Positions 16,557 to 26,393 are shown, numbered from the stretch's first letter. The stretch is DNA of 64,000 nt from Paracoccus sp. (in: a-proteobacteria) (GCF_030538695.1 NZ_JAUNTN010000008.1:1-64000), one strand, 5' to 3'. A program made the numbers and translations. Notes: generated by a model from the letters alone, not told the origin.

Positions 16557-18423
16557 GGAACAGCTCGTTCAGGGCAAGGGCAAGGCGGCCTGTATCCAGC
16601 GGCTTTTGCAGCACGGGCGCAGGCAGGGTGGCGCGTTCGGGGGCATTGGCAGGCAGGGCGGTCATCAGCAGCAGGGGCAGCCCACCCGCCAGATCTGCGC
16701 CCGAGCCGTCACCCAGTTGCAGGTCGGACAGGATTGCGGACAGGTCCGGCAGATCGGCCAGCGCCTGCGCCTCGGCCAGCGAGGCAGCCTCGATCACCGC
16801 ATGGCCCATGGCGGTCAGCATCTTGCGCGTGGTGGCGCGGATGTCGGGGTCGTCCTCGGCCAGCAGGATCAGGCGCGGCTTGACCGGGCGATAAGGCAGC
16901 AGCAGCCGCACCCTTGCGCCGATGCCGGAACCCGCCGGGCCATTGTCCAGCCGGATCAGCCCGCCCGCCGCCTTGACCGAATCATAGACGGTTGCCAGTC
17001 CAAGGCCCGAACCTTGCCCGCCCTTGGTGGTAAAGAACGGCTCCAGCCCGCGCTTCAGGGCAGCCTCGGAAAAGCCGGGGCCGGTGTCTTTGACCCGGAT
17101 TTCCAGCCAGTCCCCGAACAGCCGTGCGGTCAGGGTGATGCGCCCGCTGTCGCCCATCGCGTCGCGGGCGTTCAGCAGCAGGTTCAGCAGCGTGTCCTGT
17201 AATGCGCCGTCGTCCAGCATCACCTGACCCGGCGGCAGTTCCGCGTGTAGTTCAAGCGTGATCCCGGCACCAAGCGAAGGCCGCGCCATCGCCGCCAGCC
17301 CGTCCAGCAGAGCCGACAGATCGACCGGCTGCATATGGTCGTGATGCGGCGCGGTCAGGTCGTTGATCCGGTCCAGAAGTGCCGCCCCGCGCTGGGCGGC
17401 GGCCAGCGTGGCGGCGACATCGGCGGCGGCCTCGGGCGGCAGATCAGCCGCCGCCAGTCGCCCTTGCAGGCCAAGGATGATGGTCAGCAGATTGCCAAAA
17501 TCATGCGCCAGCCCGCTGGTCATTTGCGCCGCAAGGCTGCGCCGGGCGGTCTGCGCGATGGTTTCGCGGGACTGCACCTCGGCGGTGACATCGGTGGACA
17601 GGATATAGACCCCGCTGCCGGTCCCGTCCGGGGTCAGCGCGATGCGGATACGGCGGCCTGATGGCGCGTCGGTGATCTCGAACACCTGCGGCTGGCCGTC
17701 CATCGCGGCATCCATATGCGGGCGGATACGGGCGAATGTGTCGCTGCCCAACACCTGATCGCCGGGCAGACCGACCACATCTGGCCCGGCTGAGGGGAAC
17801 ACCGCGCCAATCTGGCGGTTGGAAAACGTATAATTATAGTCGCGGTCCATATGCGCGATATGGGCCGGGACCATGCCGGTAATCTCGCGCACACGGGCTT
17901 CGGATGCGCTGGCGATGCGCTGCGCCTCGGCCAGCGCGGCATTGGTGGCGGCAAGCTGGCGGTTGGCGGCGGACAGCCGTTCGGCATGGGCCAGAAGTTG
18001 CTCGGACGCCTCGGACGCCCGCGCCCGCAGCAGCGCCTCCTGCGCCTTGATCTGGGTGATGTCGGTGTAAACCGCAATCCAGCCACCCTGCGCCAGAGGG
18101 GCGCCCTCGACCGAGATTACCCGGCCATCGGGGCGTGTGCGTTCCAGATAATGCGGCTGGAAATGGCGGGCCTGATCGACACGCAGGCGAATGGCGGCTT
18201 CGGGGTCGGGTTGCGGGCCATATTCGCCGCGCTCGACCATGTGGCGGATGATGGCTTCAAAGCTGGTACCGGGGCGGGTCAGGTCGTCGGGCAGGGCGAA
18301 CAGATCGGCAAAGGGCTGGTTCGCCACCGCCAGCCGCAGATCGGCGTCGAAAATCGAAATCGCCTGCGCAATCAGGTTCAGCCCCGATTGTGTCAGTTCA
18401 GCATGGCGTGCGGCTGTGTCCAT
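16549..18423 (-). CDS. Hybrid PAS sensor histidine kinase with receiver domain
   Basis: A 624-residue soluble hybrid kinase. It has two PAS-like regions (about 12-125 and 178-285) joined by a coiled coil (about 127-175), a phospho-acceptor His307 (GLAHDFGNLLTIIL), an N-box at Asn418, ATP-lid GQGSGLGLATVY, and a C-terminal receiver with Asp567 (AILSDLQLGDGSG). No transmembrane segment is seen, so it senses a cytoplasmic signal. The start at 18423 follows GGGGGGA and removes an unlikely 21-residue extension. It probably phosphorylates the overlapping OmpR-type regulator, directly or through its own receiver. Confidence 0.88.
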   Translation of the reverse strand: MDTAARHAELTQSGLNLIAQAISIFDADLRLAVANQPFADLFALPDDLTRPGTSFEAIIRHMVERGEYGPQPDPEAAIRLRVDQARHFQPHYLERTRPDGRVISVEGAPLAQGGWIAVYTDITQIKAQEALLRARASEASEQLLAHAERLSAANRQLAATNAALAEAQRIASASEARVREITGMVPAHIAHMDRDYNYTFSNRQIGAVFPSAGPDVVGLPGDQVLGSDTFARIRPHMDAAMDGQPQVFEITDAPSGRRIRIALTPDGTGSGVYILSTDVTAEVQSRETIAQTARRSLAAQMTSGLAHDFGNLLTIILGLQGRLAAADLPPEAAADVAATLAAAQRGAALLDRINDLTAPHHDHMQPVDLSALLDGLAAMARPSLGAGITLELHAELPPGQVMLDDGALQDTLLNLLLNARDAMGDSGRITLTARLFGDWLEIRVKDTGPGFSEAALKRGLEPFFTTKGGQGSGLGLATVYDSVKAAGGLIRLDNGPAGSGIGARVRLLLPYRPVKPRLILLAEDDPDIRATTRKMLTAMGHAVIEAASLAEAQALADLPDLSAILSDLQLGDGSGADLAGGLPLLLMTALPANAPERATLPAPVLQKPLDTGRLALALNELFHD

Positions 18424-18626
18424 CCATTCCCCCCTGTCCGAATTGCTAACAGCCTGACGCGCGGGGGGAAAGCGCAGGTTAGGCACAATTCATCGCCTTT
18501 GTAACAATTCGTTAGATTCTGGCAAAACCGCCGCAAGAATCAGCCGCAAATCTGCTCTTGTCGCGGTGGCTTGAGGGGGTTGCCGTGGCATTGGCCCGGA
18601 AAGGTCCGCGCCAAGAGGGAGGAAAC

Positions 18627-20600
18627 ATGCAGACTCAGCCGACCCAAGGGGCCGTGCTGCCGTCGATCCCCGCTGCGCTGGCGCGCAATGCGGATATTTA
18701 CGGCAACCGTCCCGCCTATCGTGAGAAAGAGTTCGGAATCTGGCAAAGCTGGACCTGGGCGCAAGCGGCGCGGGAAACCCGTGACATTGCGCTGGGGCTG
18801 CTGGCTTTGGGCTTGCGTCCGGGCGACCATCTGGCGGTGATCGGGCGCAACCGCCCGGCACATTACATGACCATGGTGGCTGCGCAGATGTGTGGCGCGG
18901 TGCCGGTGCCGCTGTATCAGGACGCCGTGGCCGACGAGATGGCCTATGTGCTGGATCATTGCGGCGCGCGTTTCGTGCTGTGCGGCGATCAGGAACAGGT
19001 CGATAAGGTGCTGGAGGTGGGCGACCGCGCCCCCGCTATCGAGCAGATCCTGTATACCGACAAGCGCGGGATGCGGAAATACGACCACACCCGCATGAAC
19101 GCTTTGGAACATATCGCCACCGAAGGCCGCGCGGCGGAGCAGCGTTTCGGCGCCGAGCTGGACGCCCGCACGGCGGCGCTTGGGCTGGATGACACCTGTG
19201 TGATGCTTTACACCAGCGGCACGACCGGCAAGCCCAAGGGCGTGGTGCTGTCGAACCGCAATATTCTGACGACCTCGGCTTCCTCCGTGGCGTTCGACAA
19301 GCTGAACCATAATGATGAGGTTCTGGCCTATCTGCCGATGGCATGGGTGGGGGATTTCATCTTTTCCATGGGGCAGGCGATGGTGGCGGGCTTTACCGTG
19401 AACTGCCCGGAAAGCCCCGACACGATGATGACCGACCTGCGCGAGATCGGGCCGACCTATTTCTTTGCCCCGCCGCGCGTGTTCGAAGGCCAGCTCACCA
19501 ATGTGATGATCCGCATGGAAGACGCGGGCCGGATCAAGCGGTGGCTGTTCAAGCATTATATGTCGCTGGCCAAGCGTGTCGGCACCGCCATGCTGGACGG
19601 CCGCCCGGTCAGCGGGCTGGACAAGCTGCGCTATGGGCTGGGCCGGTTTCTGGTCTTTGGCCCGCTGAAAAACACGCTGGGTTATTCGCGCATCCGCGTA
19701 GGTTATACGGCGGGCGAGGCCATCGGGCCGGAGATTTTCGATTTCTACCGCAGCCTTGGCATCAACCTGAAGCAACTTTACGGCCAGACCGAGGCTTCGG
19801 TGTTCATTGCCCAACAGCCTGATGGGCAGGTGCGCTCGGATACGGTCGGGGTGCCTTCGCCCGGCGTGGAAATCCGCATCGCGGATAACGGAGAGCTGTT
19901 CTATCGCAGCCCCGGCAGCTTTGTCGAATATTACAACAACCCGGAATCGACGGCCTCGACCAAGGACGCCGAAGGCTGGGTGGCGACCGGCGATGCGGGG
20001 TTCTTTGAACCCGACACCGGGCATCTGCGGATCATCGACCGCGCCAAGGATGTGGGCAAAATGGCTGATGGCAGCCTGTTTGCGCCGAAATATGTCGAAA
20101 ACAAGCTGAAGTTTTATCCCAACATCCTTGAGGCTGTGGTGTTCGGCAATGGTCGTGATTACTGCACGGCCTTTGTCAACATCGACCTGCAAGCGGTGGG
20201 CAACTGGGCAGAGCGCAACAATATCGCCTATGCCAGCTATCAGGAACTGGCCGGGCATCCGCAGGTCTATGAGACCATTCGTCAGCATGTCGAGGAGGTC
20301 AACGCCAGCGTGGCGCAGGACCCGATGCTGTCGGGCTGTCAGATCCACCGTTTCCTTGTGCTGCATAAGGAACTGGACGCCGACGATGGCGAAATGACCC
20401 GCACCCGCAAGGTGCGCCGCCCGGTGATTGCCGAGAAATTCGCGGATCTGATCGACGGTCTCTATAACGGCGCGCGCAGCGTCTATACCGAAACCGAAGT
20501 CACCTATGAGGACGGCCGCAAGGGCGCGATCAAGGCCGATGTCCGTATCGAGGACGCAAAGGTGTTCCCCTCGGCTCAGCAGAAGGTGGCAGCAGAATGA
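18627..20600 (+). CDS. Long-chain-type acyl-CoA synthetase of the ABC-transport operon
   Basis: A 657-residue AMP-forming acyl-CoA synthetase of the long FadD/FAA group. It has MLYTSGTTGKPKGVVLSNRN (about 196-215), the LYGQTEASVF adenylation motif, and GWVATGDAGFFEPDTGHLRI. It lacks membrane segments. GAGGGAGGA at 18615-18623 precedes the ATG. It is the first gene of a seven-gene operon with a branched-chain-type ABC importer and overlaps the next gene by four bases. The likely role is to activate the imported carboxylic acid as its CoA thioester; the acid is not identifiable. Confidence 0.85.
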   Translation: MQTQPTQGAVLPSIPAALARNADIYGNRPAYREKEFGIWQSWTWAQAARETRDIALGLLALGLRPGDHLAVIGRNRPAHYMTMVAAQMCGAVPVPLYQDAVADEMAYVLDHCGARFVLCGDQEQVDKVLEVGDRAPAIEQILYTDKRGMRKYDHTRMNALEHIATEGRAAEQRFGAELDARTAALGLDDTCVMLYTSGTTGKPKGVVLSNRNILTTSASSVAFDKLNHNDEVLAYLPMAWVGDFIFSMGQAMVAGFTVNCPESPDTMMTDLREIGPTYFFAPPRVFEGQLTNVMIRMEDAGRIKRWLFKHYMSLAKRVGTAMLDGRPVSGLDKLRYGLGRFLVFGPLKNTLGYSRIRVGYTAGEAIGPEIFDFYRSLGINLKQLYGQTEASVFIAQQPDGQVRSDTVGVPSPGVEIRIADNGELFYRSPGSFVEYYNNPESTASTKDAEGWVATGDAGFFEPDTGHLRIIDRAKDVGKMADGSLFAPKYVENKLKFYPNILEAVVFGNGRDYCTAFVNIDLQAVGNWAERNNIAYASYQELAGHPQVYETIRQHVEEVNASVAQDPMLSGCQIHRFLVLHKELDADDGEMTRTRKVRRPVIAEKFADLIDGLYNGARSVYTETEVTYEDGRKGAIKADVRIEDAKVFPSAQQKVAAE

Positions 20601-21421
20601 CCTATGATCCCGCAGCAGAAGGCTATGTCACCGCAGACGGTCGCCAGATCGGCGGTGTGCTGATGGAGATGAAAAACATCACCCTGCGCTTTGGCGGTGT
20701 GGTGGCGATCAAGGACATCAGCTTTGACATCCGCGACGGCGAAATCCGCGCGATTATCGGGCCGAACGGTGCTGGCAAATCGTCCATGATGAACGTCATG
20801 TCGGGCTTTTACGTCCCGCAAGAGGGTGAAGTCTGGTTCAAAGGCTATCGCCGCGGCCCGATGAAGCCCTATCAGATCGCCCGTCTGGGCCTGGCCCGCA
20901 CCTTTCAGAACATCGCGCTGTTCGACGGCATGTCGGTGCTGGACAACATTATGACCGGGCGGTTGACGATGATGCGCTCGGGCCTGCTGTCGCAGGCGAT
21001 GTGGTGGGGCGCGGCCAGCCGTGAGGAGGACGAACACCGCGAAAAGGTCGAGAAAATCATCGACTTTCTGGAAATCCAGAACATCCGCAAGACGCCGGTG
21101 GGGCGGCTGCCCTATGGCCTGAAAAAGCGGGTCGAGCTGGCCCGCGCGCTGGCTGCCGAACCCAAGCTGCTGATGCTGGACGAACCCATGGCCGGCATGA
21201 ATGTCGAGGAAAAAGAGGATATGTCCCGCTTTATCCTCGACGTGAACGACGAGTTCGGCACCACCATCGCCCTGATCGAACATGACATGGGCGTGGTCAT
21301 GGACCTGTCCGACCGCGTGGTGGTGATGGATTACGGCAAGAAGATCGGTGACGGCACCCCGGACGAGGTGCGCAACAATCAGGACGTGATCGATGCCTAT
21401 CTGGGGGTGGCCCATGACTAA
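20597..21421 (+). CDS. Branched-chain-type ABC transporter ATPase (LivG-like)
   Basis: A 274-residue ATP-binding subunit of a HAAT-type importer. Walker A is GPNGAGKSS (55-63) and Walker B LLMLDEPMAGM. The signature loop is atypical, LPYGLKKRVELARAL in place of LSGGQ, as is common in LivG-like subunits of this operon type. The ATG overlaps the synthetase stop. It pairs with the LivF-like subunit at 24915. Confidence 0.9.
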   Translation: MTYDPAAEGYVTADGRQIGGVLMEMKNITLRFGGVVAIKDISFDIRDGEIRAIIGPNGAGKSSMMNVMSGFYVPQEGEVWFKGYRRGPMKPYQIARLGLARTFQNIALFDGMSVLDNIMTGRLTMMRSGLLSQAMWWGAASREEDEHREKVEKIIDFLEIQNIRKTPVGRLPYGLKKRVELARALAAEPKLLMLDEPMAGMNVEEKEDMSRFILDVNDEFGTTIALIEHDMGVVMDLSDRVVVMDYGKKIGDGTPDEVRNNQDVIDAYLGVAHD

Positions 21422-21445
21422 GGCGAACATCCGGGGGGGCAAGTG

Positions 21446-22429
21446 ATGGATCAGCTTATCTACGCATCCGAAGTCATGCTGAACGGCCTGATGGCCGGGG
21501 TCATGTATGCGCTGGTCGCGCTGGGCTTCGTGCTGATTTTCAAGGCGTCGGGCGTATTCAACTATGCGCAGGGCGTGCTGGCGCTGTTTGCCGCCATGAC
21601 CTTGGTCGGCATCCAGAATGGGCAGGTGCCTTTCGCGCATCTGATTAACGCGGCCCTTGGCACCAACCTGCACCATTTCGGCTGGAATGTCCCGGCGCTG
21701 CTGGCCATTTTGCTGACGGCGCTGGTCATGGTCGGTCTGGCGGTGCTGATCGAAAAGCTGGTGCTGCAACATCTGGTCGGGCAGGAACCGATCATCCTGT
21801 TCATGGCGACCATCGGCCTTGCCTATTTCCTTGAGGGATTGGGCGATGTGATGTGGGGCGCCGACATCAAGACGCTGGACGTGGGCATCCCGCAGGGCGT
21901 GAATGACGCGATCGAGGGGCTGACCGACCGCTGGTTCGGCTATGGCTTCTTTGTCGATAATCTGGACATCTGGGCGGCGGTGATTGCGGCGGCGCTGGTG
22001 GCCTCGCTGGTGGCGTTCTCGCAATACACCAAACAGGGCCGGGCCATGCGCGCCGTGGCCGACGACCCGCAGGCGGCGCTGTCGGTGGGGATCAGCCTGC
22101 AATTCATCTGGATCATGGTCTGGTCGATCGCCGGTTTCGTGGCGCTGGTTGCCGGGATCATGTGGGGGACGAAATCCGGGGTCCAGTTCAGCCTGTCGCT
22201 GATCGCGCTGAAGGCGCTGCCGGTGCTGATGCTGGGCGGGTTCACCTCGATCCCCGGTGCCATCGTGGGCGGGCTGATTATCGGTATGGGTGAGAAACTG
22301 TTCGAGTTCTTCATCGGCCCGATGGTCGGCGGCGCGACTGAAAACTGGTTCGCCTATGTTCTGGCGCTGCTCTTCCTCGTGTTCCGTCCGCAAGGGCTGT
22401 TCGGCGAGAAGATCATCGAGCGGGTCTGA
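21446..22429 (+). CDS. Branched-chain-type ABC permease (LivH-like)
   Basis: A 327-residue inner-membrane permease with about eight helices. It shows GLMAGVMYALVALGFVLIFKA near the N-terminus, typical of LivH, and the cytoplasmic coupling loop with TKQGRAMRAVADDPQAA. ATG 21446 is preferred to the adjacent GTG because GGGGGGG lies 6 bp upstream. It works with the LivM-like permease downstream. Confidence 0.9.
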   Translation: MDQLIYASEVMLNGLMAGVMYALVALGFVLIFKASGVFNYAQGVLALFAAMTLVGIQNGQVPFAHLINAALGTNLHHFGWNVPALLAILLTALVMVGLAVLIEKLVLQHLVGQEPIILFMATIGLAYFLEGLGDVMWGADIKTLDVGIPQGVNDAIEGLTDRWFGYGFFVDNLDIWAAVIAAALVASLVAFSQYTKQGRAMRAVADDPQAALSVGISLQFIWIMVWSIAGFVALVAGIMWGTKSGVQFSLSLIALKALPVLMLGGFTSIPGAIVGGLIIGMGEKLFEFFIGPMVGGATENWFAYVLALLFLVFRPQGLFGEKIIERV

Positions 22430-22451
22430 GGCTGGAAAGGGAGGAACACTG

Positions 22452-23528
22452 ATGCTTTATCGTGAAGCGGGCGATTTCAAGACCACCTACCGCGAGGACG
22501 GGCAGACCTTCCCGATCCGACTGGACCGGATGGCCTATTATGTGACGATTTTTGCGGCCTTTTGTGTGGTGCCGTTCTTTATCGACAATTACTGGGCCAA
22601 TGCGGTTCTGGTGCCGTTCCTGATCTATGCGATTGCCGCGCTGGGGCTGAACATTCTGACCGGATATGCCGGGCAGGTCAGCCTCGGCACGGGCGGGTTT
22701 ATGGCGGTGGGGGCCTATGCGGTCTATAAGCTGATGACCGCTTTCCCGGATGTGAGTATCATCTTCCACATCCTGATCGCGGGCGGGATCACCTCGATCG
22801 TGGGGATGCTGTTCGGGCTGCCCTCGCTGCGGATCAAGGGGTTCTATCTGGCGGTAGCCACGCTGGCGGCACAGTTCTTTCTGGTCTGGCTGTTCAACAA
22901 GGTGCCGTGGTTCTACAACTATTCCGCATCGGGCCAGATCACCGCGCCGGAACGCAGCGTTCTGGGGCAGGTGGTGACGGGTCCGGCGACCTCGGCACCG
23001 GCGAAATACCTGATCTGTCTGGTCTTTGCCGTGGTGCTGGCATGGGTGGCGCGCAACCTGACGCGCGGCACCGTGGGGCGCAAATGGATGGCCATTCGTG
23101 ACATGGACATCGCCGCCGAGATTATCGGGGTGAACCCGCTGACCGCGAAGCTGACGGCCTTTGGCGTGTCGTCGTTCTTTATCGGGGTGGCCGGGGCGCT
23201 GTTCTTTGCCGTCTATCTTGGCGCGGCCGAGGCCAGCGAGGCATTCGGTATCAACAAGTCGTTCCTGATCCTGTTCATGGTCATCATCGGCGGGCTGGGT
23301 TCGATCTTTGGCAGCTTTGCGGGCGCGGCTTTTCTGGTGCTGCTGCCGGTTCTGCTGAAAAACCTGCTGGTCGGCGGGATGGGCTGGCCGACCGACCTTG
23401 CGGCGCATATCGAGCTGATGATCGTCGGTGCGCTTATCATTGTTTTCCTGATCGTCGAGCCGCACGGGCTGGCACGCCTGTGGGCCTTGACCAAGGAAAA
23501 ACTGCGTCTGTGGCCGTTCCCGCACTAA
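22452..23528 (+). CDS. Branched-chain-type ABC permease (LivM-like)
   Basis: A 358-residue permease with the LivM hallmark ALGLNILTGYAGQVSLGTGG near residue 65 and the coupling loop GRKWMAIRDMDIAAEIIGV. About nine transmembrane helices follow a short hydrophilic N-terminus. GGGAGG at 22438-22443 sets the start at 22452; a longer frame from 22290 would overlap livH. Confidence 0.9.
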   Translation: MLYREAGDFKTTYREDGQTFPIRLDRMAYYVTIFAAFCVVPFFIDNYWANAVLVPFLIYAIAALGLNILTGYAGQVSLGTGGFMAVGAYAVYKLMTAFPDVSIIFHILIAGGITSIVGMLFGLPSLRIKGFYLAVATLAAQFFLVWLFNKVPWFYNYSASGQITAPERSVLGQVVTGPATSAPAKYLICLVFAVVLAWVARNLTRGTVGRKWMAIRDMDIAAEIIGVNPLTAKLTAFGVSSFFIGVAGALFFAVYLGAAEASEAFGINKSFLILFMVIIGGLGSIFGSFAGAAFLVLLPVLLKNLLVGGMGWPTDLAAHIELMIVGALIIVFLIVEPHGLARLWALTKEKLRLWPFPH

Positions 23529-23573
23529 GCGGGGCCGCCATCCATCATTGCAACGTCTTGGGAGGAGACACGC

Positions 23574-24857
23574 ATGAAAAAGACTTTCGTAACCCTGACC
23601 GTCGGCGCGATCATGGCCGCCGCGCCTGCTCTGGCCGATCTGGTGGTGCCGAACCTCAGCTATCGCACCGGGCCTTATGGCGCGAATGGCACGCAATATG
23701 CCGATGGTTTCAACGATTACTTCACCCTGCTGAACGAGCGTGACGGCGGCATCGGCGGCGAGCGTGTGCGGGTGCCGGAATGTGAAACCGCCTATAACAC
23801 CGAAAAGGGTGTGGAATGTTACGAGGCGACCAAGGGGCAGGGCGCGCTGGTCTATAACCCGCTGTCCACCGGCATCACCTATCAGCTTATCCCGAAGGTC
23901 TCGGTCGATAAGATCCCGCTGTATACCCCCGGCTATGGCCGCACCTCGGCCAAGGATGGCACGGTGTTTGAATGGGTGTTCAACGCGCCTGCGAACTATT
24001 GGGATGGGGCCTCGATCATCGTCAAGCACCTGCTGGACCTGAACGGTGGCGATCTGTCGGGCAAGAAAATCGCCCTGCTGTATCACAACAGCGCCTATGG
24101 CAAGGAACCCATCCGCACGCTTGAAGAACTGTCGAAAAAGCATGGTTTCACGCTGTCGCTGATCCCTGTCGATGCGCCGGGGCAGGAACAAAAGTCGCAA
24201 TGGCTGCAAATCCGCCGCGAAAAGCCCGATAACGTCATTCTTTATGGCTGGGGCGTGATGAACCAGGCCGCCATTCAGGAAGCTGCGAACACCCGCTTCC
24301 CGATGGAAAACCTGATCGGCATTTGGTGGTCGGGTTCCGAACTGGACGTGCGTCCGGTCGGCGCGGGGGCCAATGGCTATAAATCCACGACCTTCCACGG
24401 GGTCGGCACCGATTACCCGATGTATGACGACATGAAGCAATATGTTCTGGACACCGGCAAGGCGTCTCAGGGCGGGCAGCATGTCGGTTCGGTGCTGTAT
24501 TCGCGCGGCATGTATGCGGCGCTGGTGATTTCCGAGGCGATCCGCAAGGCGCAGGAACTGGCCGGCACGTCGCAGGTGAACGCCGAACAGGTCCGTGCGG
24601 GCTTTGAGGCGCTGGACATCACGCCCGAACGTCTGGTCGAGCTGGGCCTGCCCGATTTCGGCCCGGAACTGGCGATCACCTGCGCCAACCACGGCGGCTC
24701 CGGCATGGCCCGGATGCAGCAATGGGACGCCGCGGCGGGCAAGTGGAACCTGATTACCGAGTTCACCGGCCCGGATGAGGAGGTTCTGGACCCGCTGATC
24801 AAACAAGACAGCGAGGCTTACGCCAAAGAAGCGGGTATCACCCCGCGCGATTGCTGA
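23574..24857 (+). CDS. Periplasmic ABC substrate-binding protein (Leu/Ile/Val-binding type)
   Basis: A 427-residue extracytoplasmic binding protein with a Sec signal peptide (MKKTFVTLTVGAIMAAAPALA) and the type I periplasmic-binding fold (LSYRTGPYGANGTQYADGFN, then LLYHNSAYGKEPIRTLEEL). Members of this subgroup, next to acyl-CoA synthetases and PaaK-like ligases, bind aromatic or aliphatic acids rather than amino acids, but the ligand here is unknown. A strong GGGAGGAGA site precedes the gene and a stable hairpin follows it, fitting higher expression than the rest of the operon. Confidence 0.88.
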   Translation: MKKTFVTLTVGAIMAAAPALADLVVPNLSYRTGPYGANGTQYADGFNDYFTLLNERDGGIGGERVRVPECETAYNTEKGVECYEATKGQGALVYNPLSTGITYQLIPKVSVDKIPLYTPGYGRTSAKDGTVFEWVFNAPANYWDGASIIVKHLLDLNGGDLSGKKIALLYHNSAYGKEPIRTLEELSKKHGFTLSLIPVDAPGQEQKSQWLQIRREKPDNVILYGWGVMNQAAIQEAANTRFPMENLIGIWWSGSELDVRPVGAGANGYKSTTFHGVGTDYPMYDDMKQYVLDTGKASQGGQHVGSVLYSRGMYAALVISEAIRKAQELAGTSQVNAEQVRAGFEALDITPERLVELGLPDFGPELAITCANHGGSGMARMQQWDAAAGKWNLITEFTGPDEEVLDPLIKQDSEAYAKEAGITPRDC

Positions 24858-24866
24858 CGATGATTG

Positions 24867-24890
24867 CCCCGGCGGGTTCACCTGCCGGGG
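24867..24890 (+). terminator. Hairpin between binding-protein and livF-like genes
   Basis: CCCCGGCGGG (24867-24876) pairs with CCTGCCGGGG (24881-24890) with one G-T pair and a TTCA loop. It has no T run. It may attenuate downstream transcription or protect the binding-protein mRNA. Confidence 0.55.
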
Positions 24891-24914
24891 ACCAAGCCCA
24901 CAGGGGAGCCGATC

Positions 24915-25736
24915 ATGCTGGACACTCAGACGCCCGAAACCTTGCTTGAGGTCAACAATATCGAGGTGATCTATAACCACGTCATTCTGGTGCTGAAGGG
25001 CGTCAGCCTGTCGGTGCCAAAAGGCGGCATCACCGCGCTGCTTGGCGGCAATGGCGCGGGCAAGACCACCACGCTCAAGGCGATTTCCAACCTGCTGCAA
25101 TCCGAACGCGGCGAGGTGACGAAAGGCGCGATCAGCTATCGCGGCCAGCCGGTGCAGGATATGGACCCGGCCAGCCTGGTGAAAAAGGGCGTCATTCAGG
25201 TGATGGAGGGCCGCCATTGTTTCGAGCACCTGACGGTCGAGGAAAACCTGATGACCGGTGCCTATACCCGCACGGATGGCGCGGCGGCGGTCAGGAACGA
25301 CCTTGAGATGGTCTATAACTATTTCCCGCGCCTGAAAGAGCGCCGCCGGTCACAGGCGGGCTATACCTCGGGCGGGGAACAGCAGATGGTGGCCATGGGC
25401 CGCGCCCTGATGAGCCGCCCCGAGATGATCCTGCTGGATGAGCCTTCGATGGGCCTTGCCCCGCAGCTGGTCGAGCAGATCTTCGAGATCGTGAAGGCCG
25501 TGAACGAGGGCGAAGGCGTGACCTTCCTGCTGGCCGAGCAGAACACCAATGTCGCGCTGCGCTATGCGCATTACGGCTATATTCTGGAAAACGGTCGCGT
25601 CGTGATGGATGGCGAGGCACAGGCGCTGCGCGAAAACCCGGATGTGAAAGAGTTTTATCTGGGCATGTCTGACGAGGGCCGAAAGTCTTTCCGCGACGTG
25701 CGCAGCTATCGCCGCCGCAAGCGTTGGCTGGCGTGA
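24915..25736 (+). CDS. Branched-chain-type ABC transporter ATPase (LivF-like)
   Basis: A 273-residue ATP-binding subunit. Walker A GGNGAGKTT (44-52), signature TSGGEQQMVAMGRAL, Walker B MILLDEPSMGLAP, and switch His replaced by Gln in AEQNTNVAL as usual for LivF. The start at 24915 follows GGGGA; an upstream ATG at 24864 would overlap the hairpin. Confidence 0.9.
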   Translation: MLDTQTPETLLEVNNIEVIYNHVILVLKGVSLSVPKGGITALLGGNGAGKTTTLKAISNLLQSERGEVTKGAISYRGQPVQDMDPASLVKKGVIQVMEGRHCFEHLTVEENLMTGAYTRTDGAAAVRNDLEMVYNYFPRLKERRRSQAGYTSGGEQQMVAMGRALMSRPEMILLDEPSMGLAPQLVEQIFEIVKAVNEGEGVTFLLAEQNTNVALRYAHYGYILENGRVVMDGEAQALRENPDVKEFYLGMSDEGRKSFRDVRSYRRRKRWLA

Positions 25737-25745
25737 GGCGGCGTA

Positions 25746-26369
25746 ATGAGCACGCTTTACAGCTATTACGCCTATGCCGGCCCGACCCCGCCCGATGCGC
25801 CCGAGGTGATGGCGCGGGTCGAGGCGATCATGCGCGCGCAGGGGTTGATCGAGGGTGAGGCTGTCCCCTCCGCCAGTCCGGGCGAGCGTGACGGGCCGGC
25901 GTTTCGCCCCGGTCCGGGTGTTGATGCCTATTATCCCGACCGGCCTTCGATCCGGGGAAGCCTTCACTATCCCATGATCTTTCATGTCGGGCCGGTGCTG
26001 TCCATGGGCCAGCTTCATGATCCCGGCGACTGGCGCTGTCCGCATTGCGGCTGGCTTCCCTGCGATGATGCCGCGCGGGACCGGGACGAGGAACAGGCGG
26101 ATGCGATGCACAGCCTGATCGGGAACGCCGCCTATCAGGCCAATTTCGCCCCCGATGCTACGGTTTGCCCGAACTGCGACCGGGCGGTTGCGGTGAATGA
26201 CTGGTGCGCGCCTTACGGGCCGGATGGCGATCATGGCTTTCTTGTGGCCGGTTGCGGGATCGAGGCAGAGGGTTGGACCCGCTCGCCCGAGATGGTGGGC
26301 GCGATTGCCGGAATCCTGAAAGAGGCGGCGCCGGGGCGCCGGGTCGTCATTGACGCCTATCGGCTATAG
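25746..26369 (+). CDS. Cysteine-rich protein of unknown function in the ABC operon
   Basis: A 207-residue soluble protein I do not recognise. It has two CxxC knuckles, Cys98-Cys101 (WRCPHCGWLPC) and Cys141-Cys144 (VCPNCDRAV), plus Cys106 and Cys154, so it may bind one or two zinc ions or an iron-sulfur cluster. The rest is rich in Pro, Gly and acidic residues, with no signal peptide or membrane segment. It sits 9 bp after the LivF-like gene and 24 bp before the PaaK-like ligase, so it is part of the operon and probably serves the same pathway. Confidence 0.6.
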   Translation: MSTLYSYYAYAGPTPPDAPEVMARVEAIMRAQGLIEGEAVPSASPGERDGPAFRPGPGVDAYYPDRPSIRGSLHYPMIFHVGPVLSMGQLHDPGDWRCPHCGWLPCDDAARDRDEEQADAMHSLIGNAAYQANFAPDATVCPNCDRAVAVNDWCAPYGPDGDHGFLVAGCGIEAEGWTRSPEMVGAIAGILKEAAPGRRVVIDAYRL

Positions 26370-26393
26370 GCGGCGAATGGAAAGGTTAAAGAA

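Noticed and set aside
18515..18541. GATTCT ... AGAATC repeat between the kinase and synthetase genes
   Set aside because: Arms of 6 bp with a 15-bp spacer occur often by chance; not enough to claim a regulator site.
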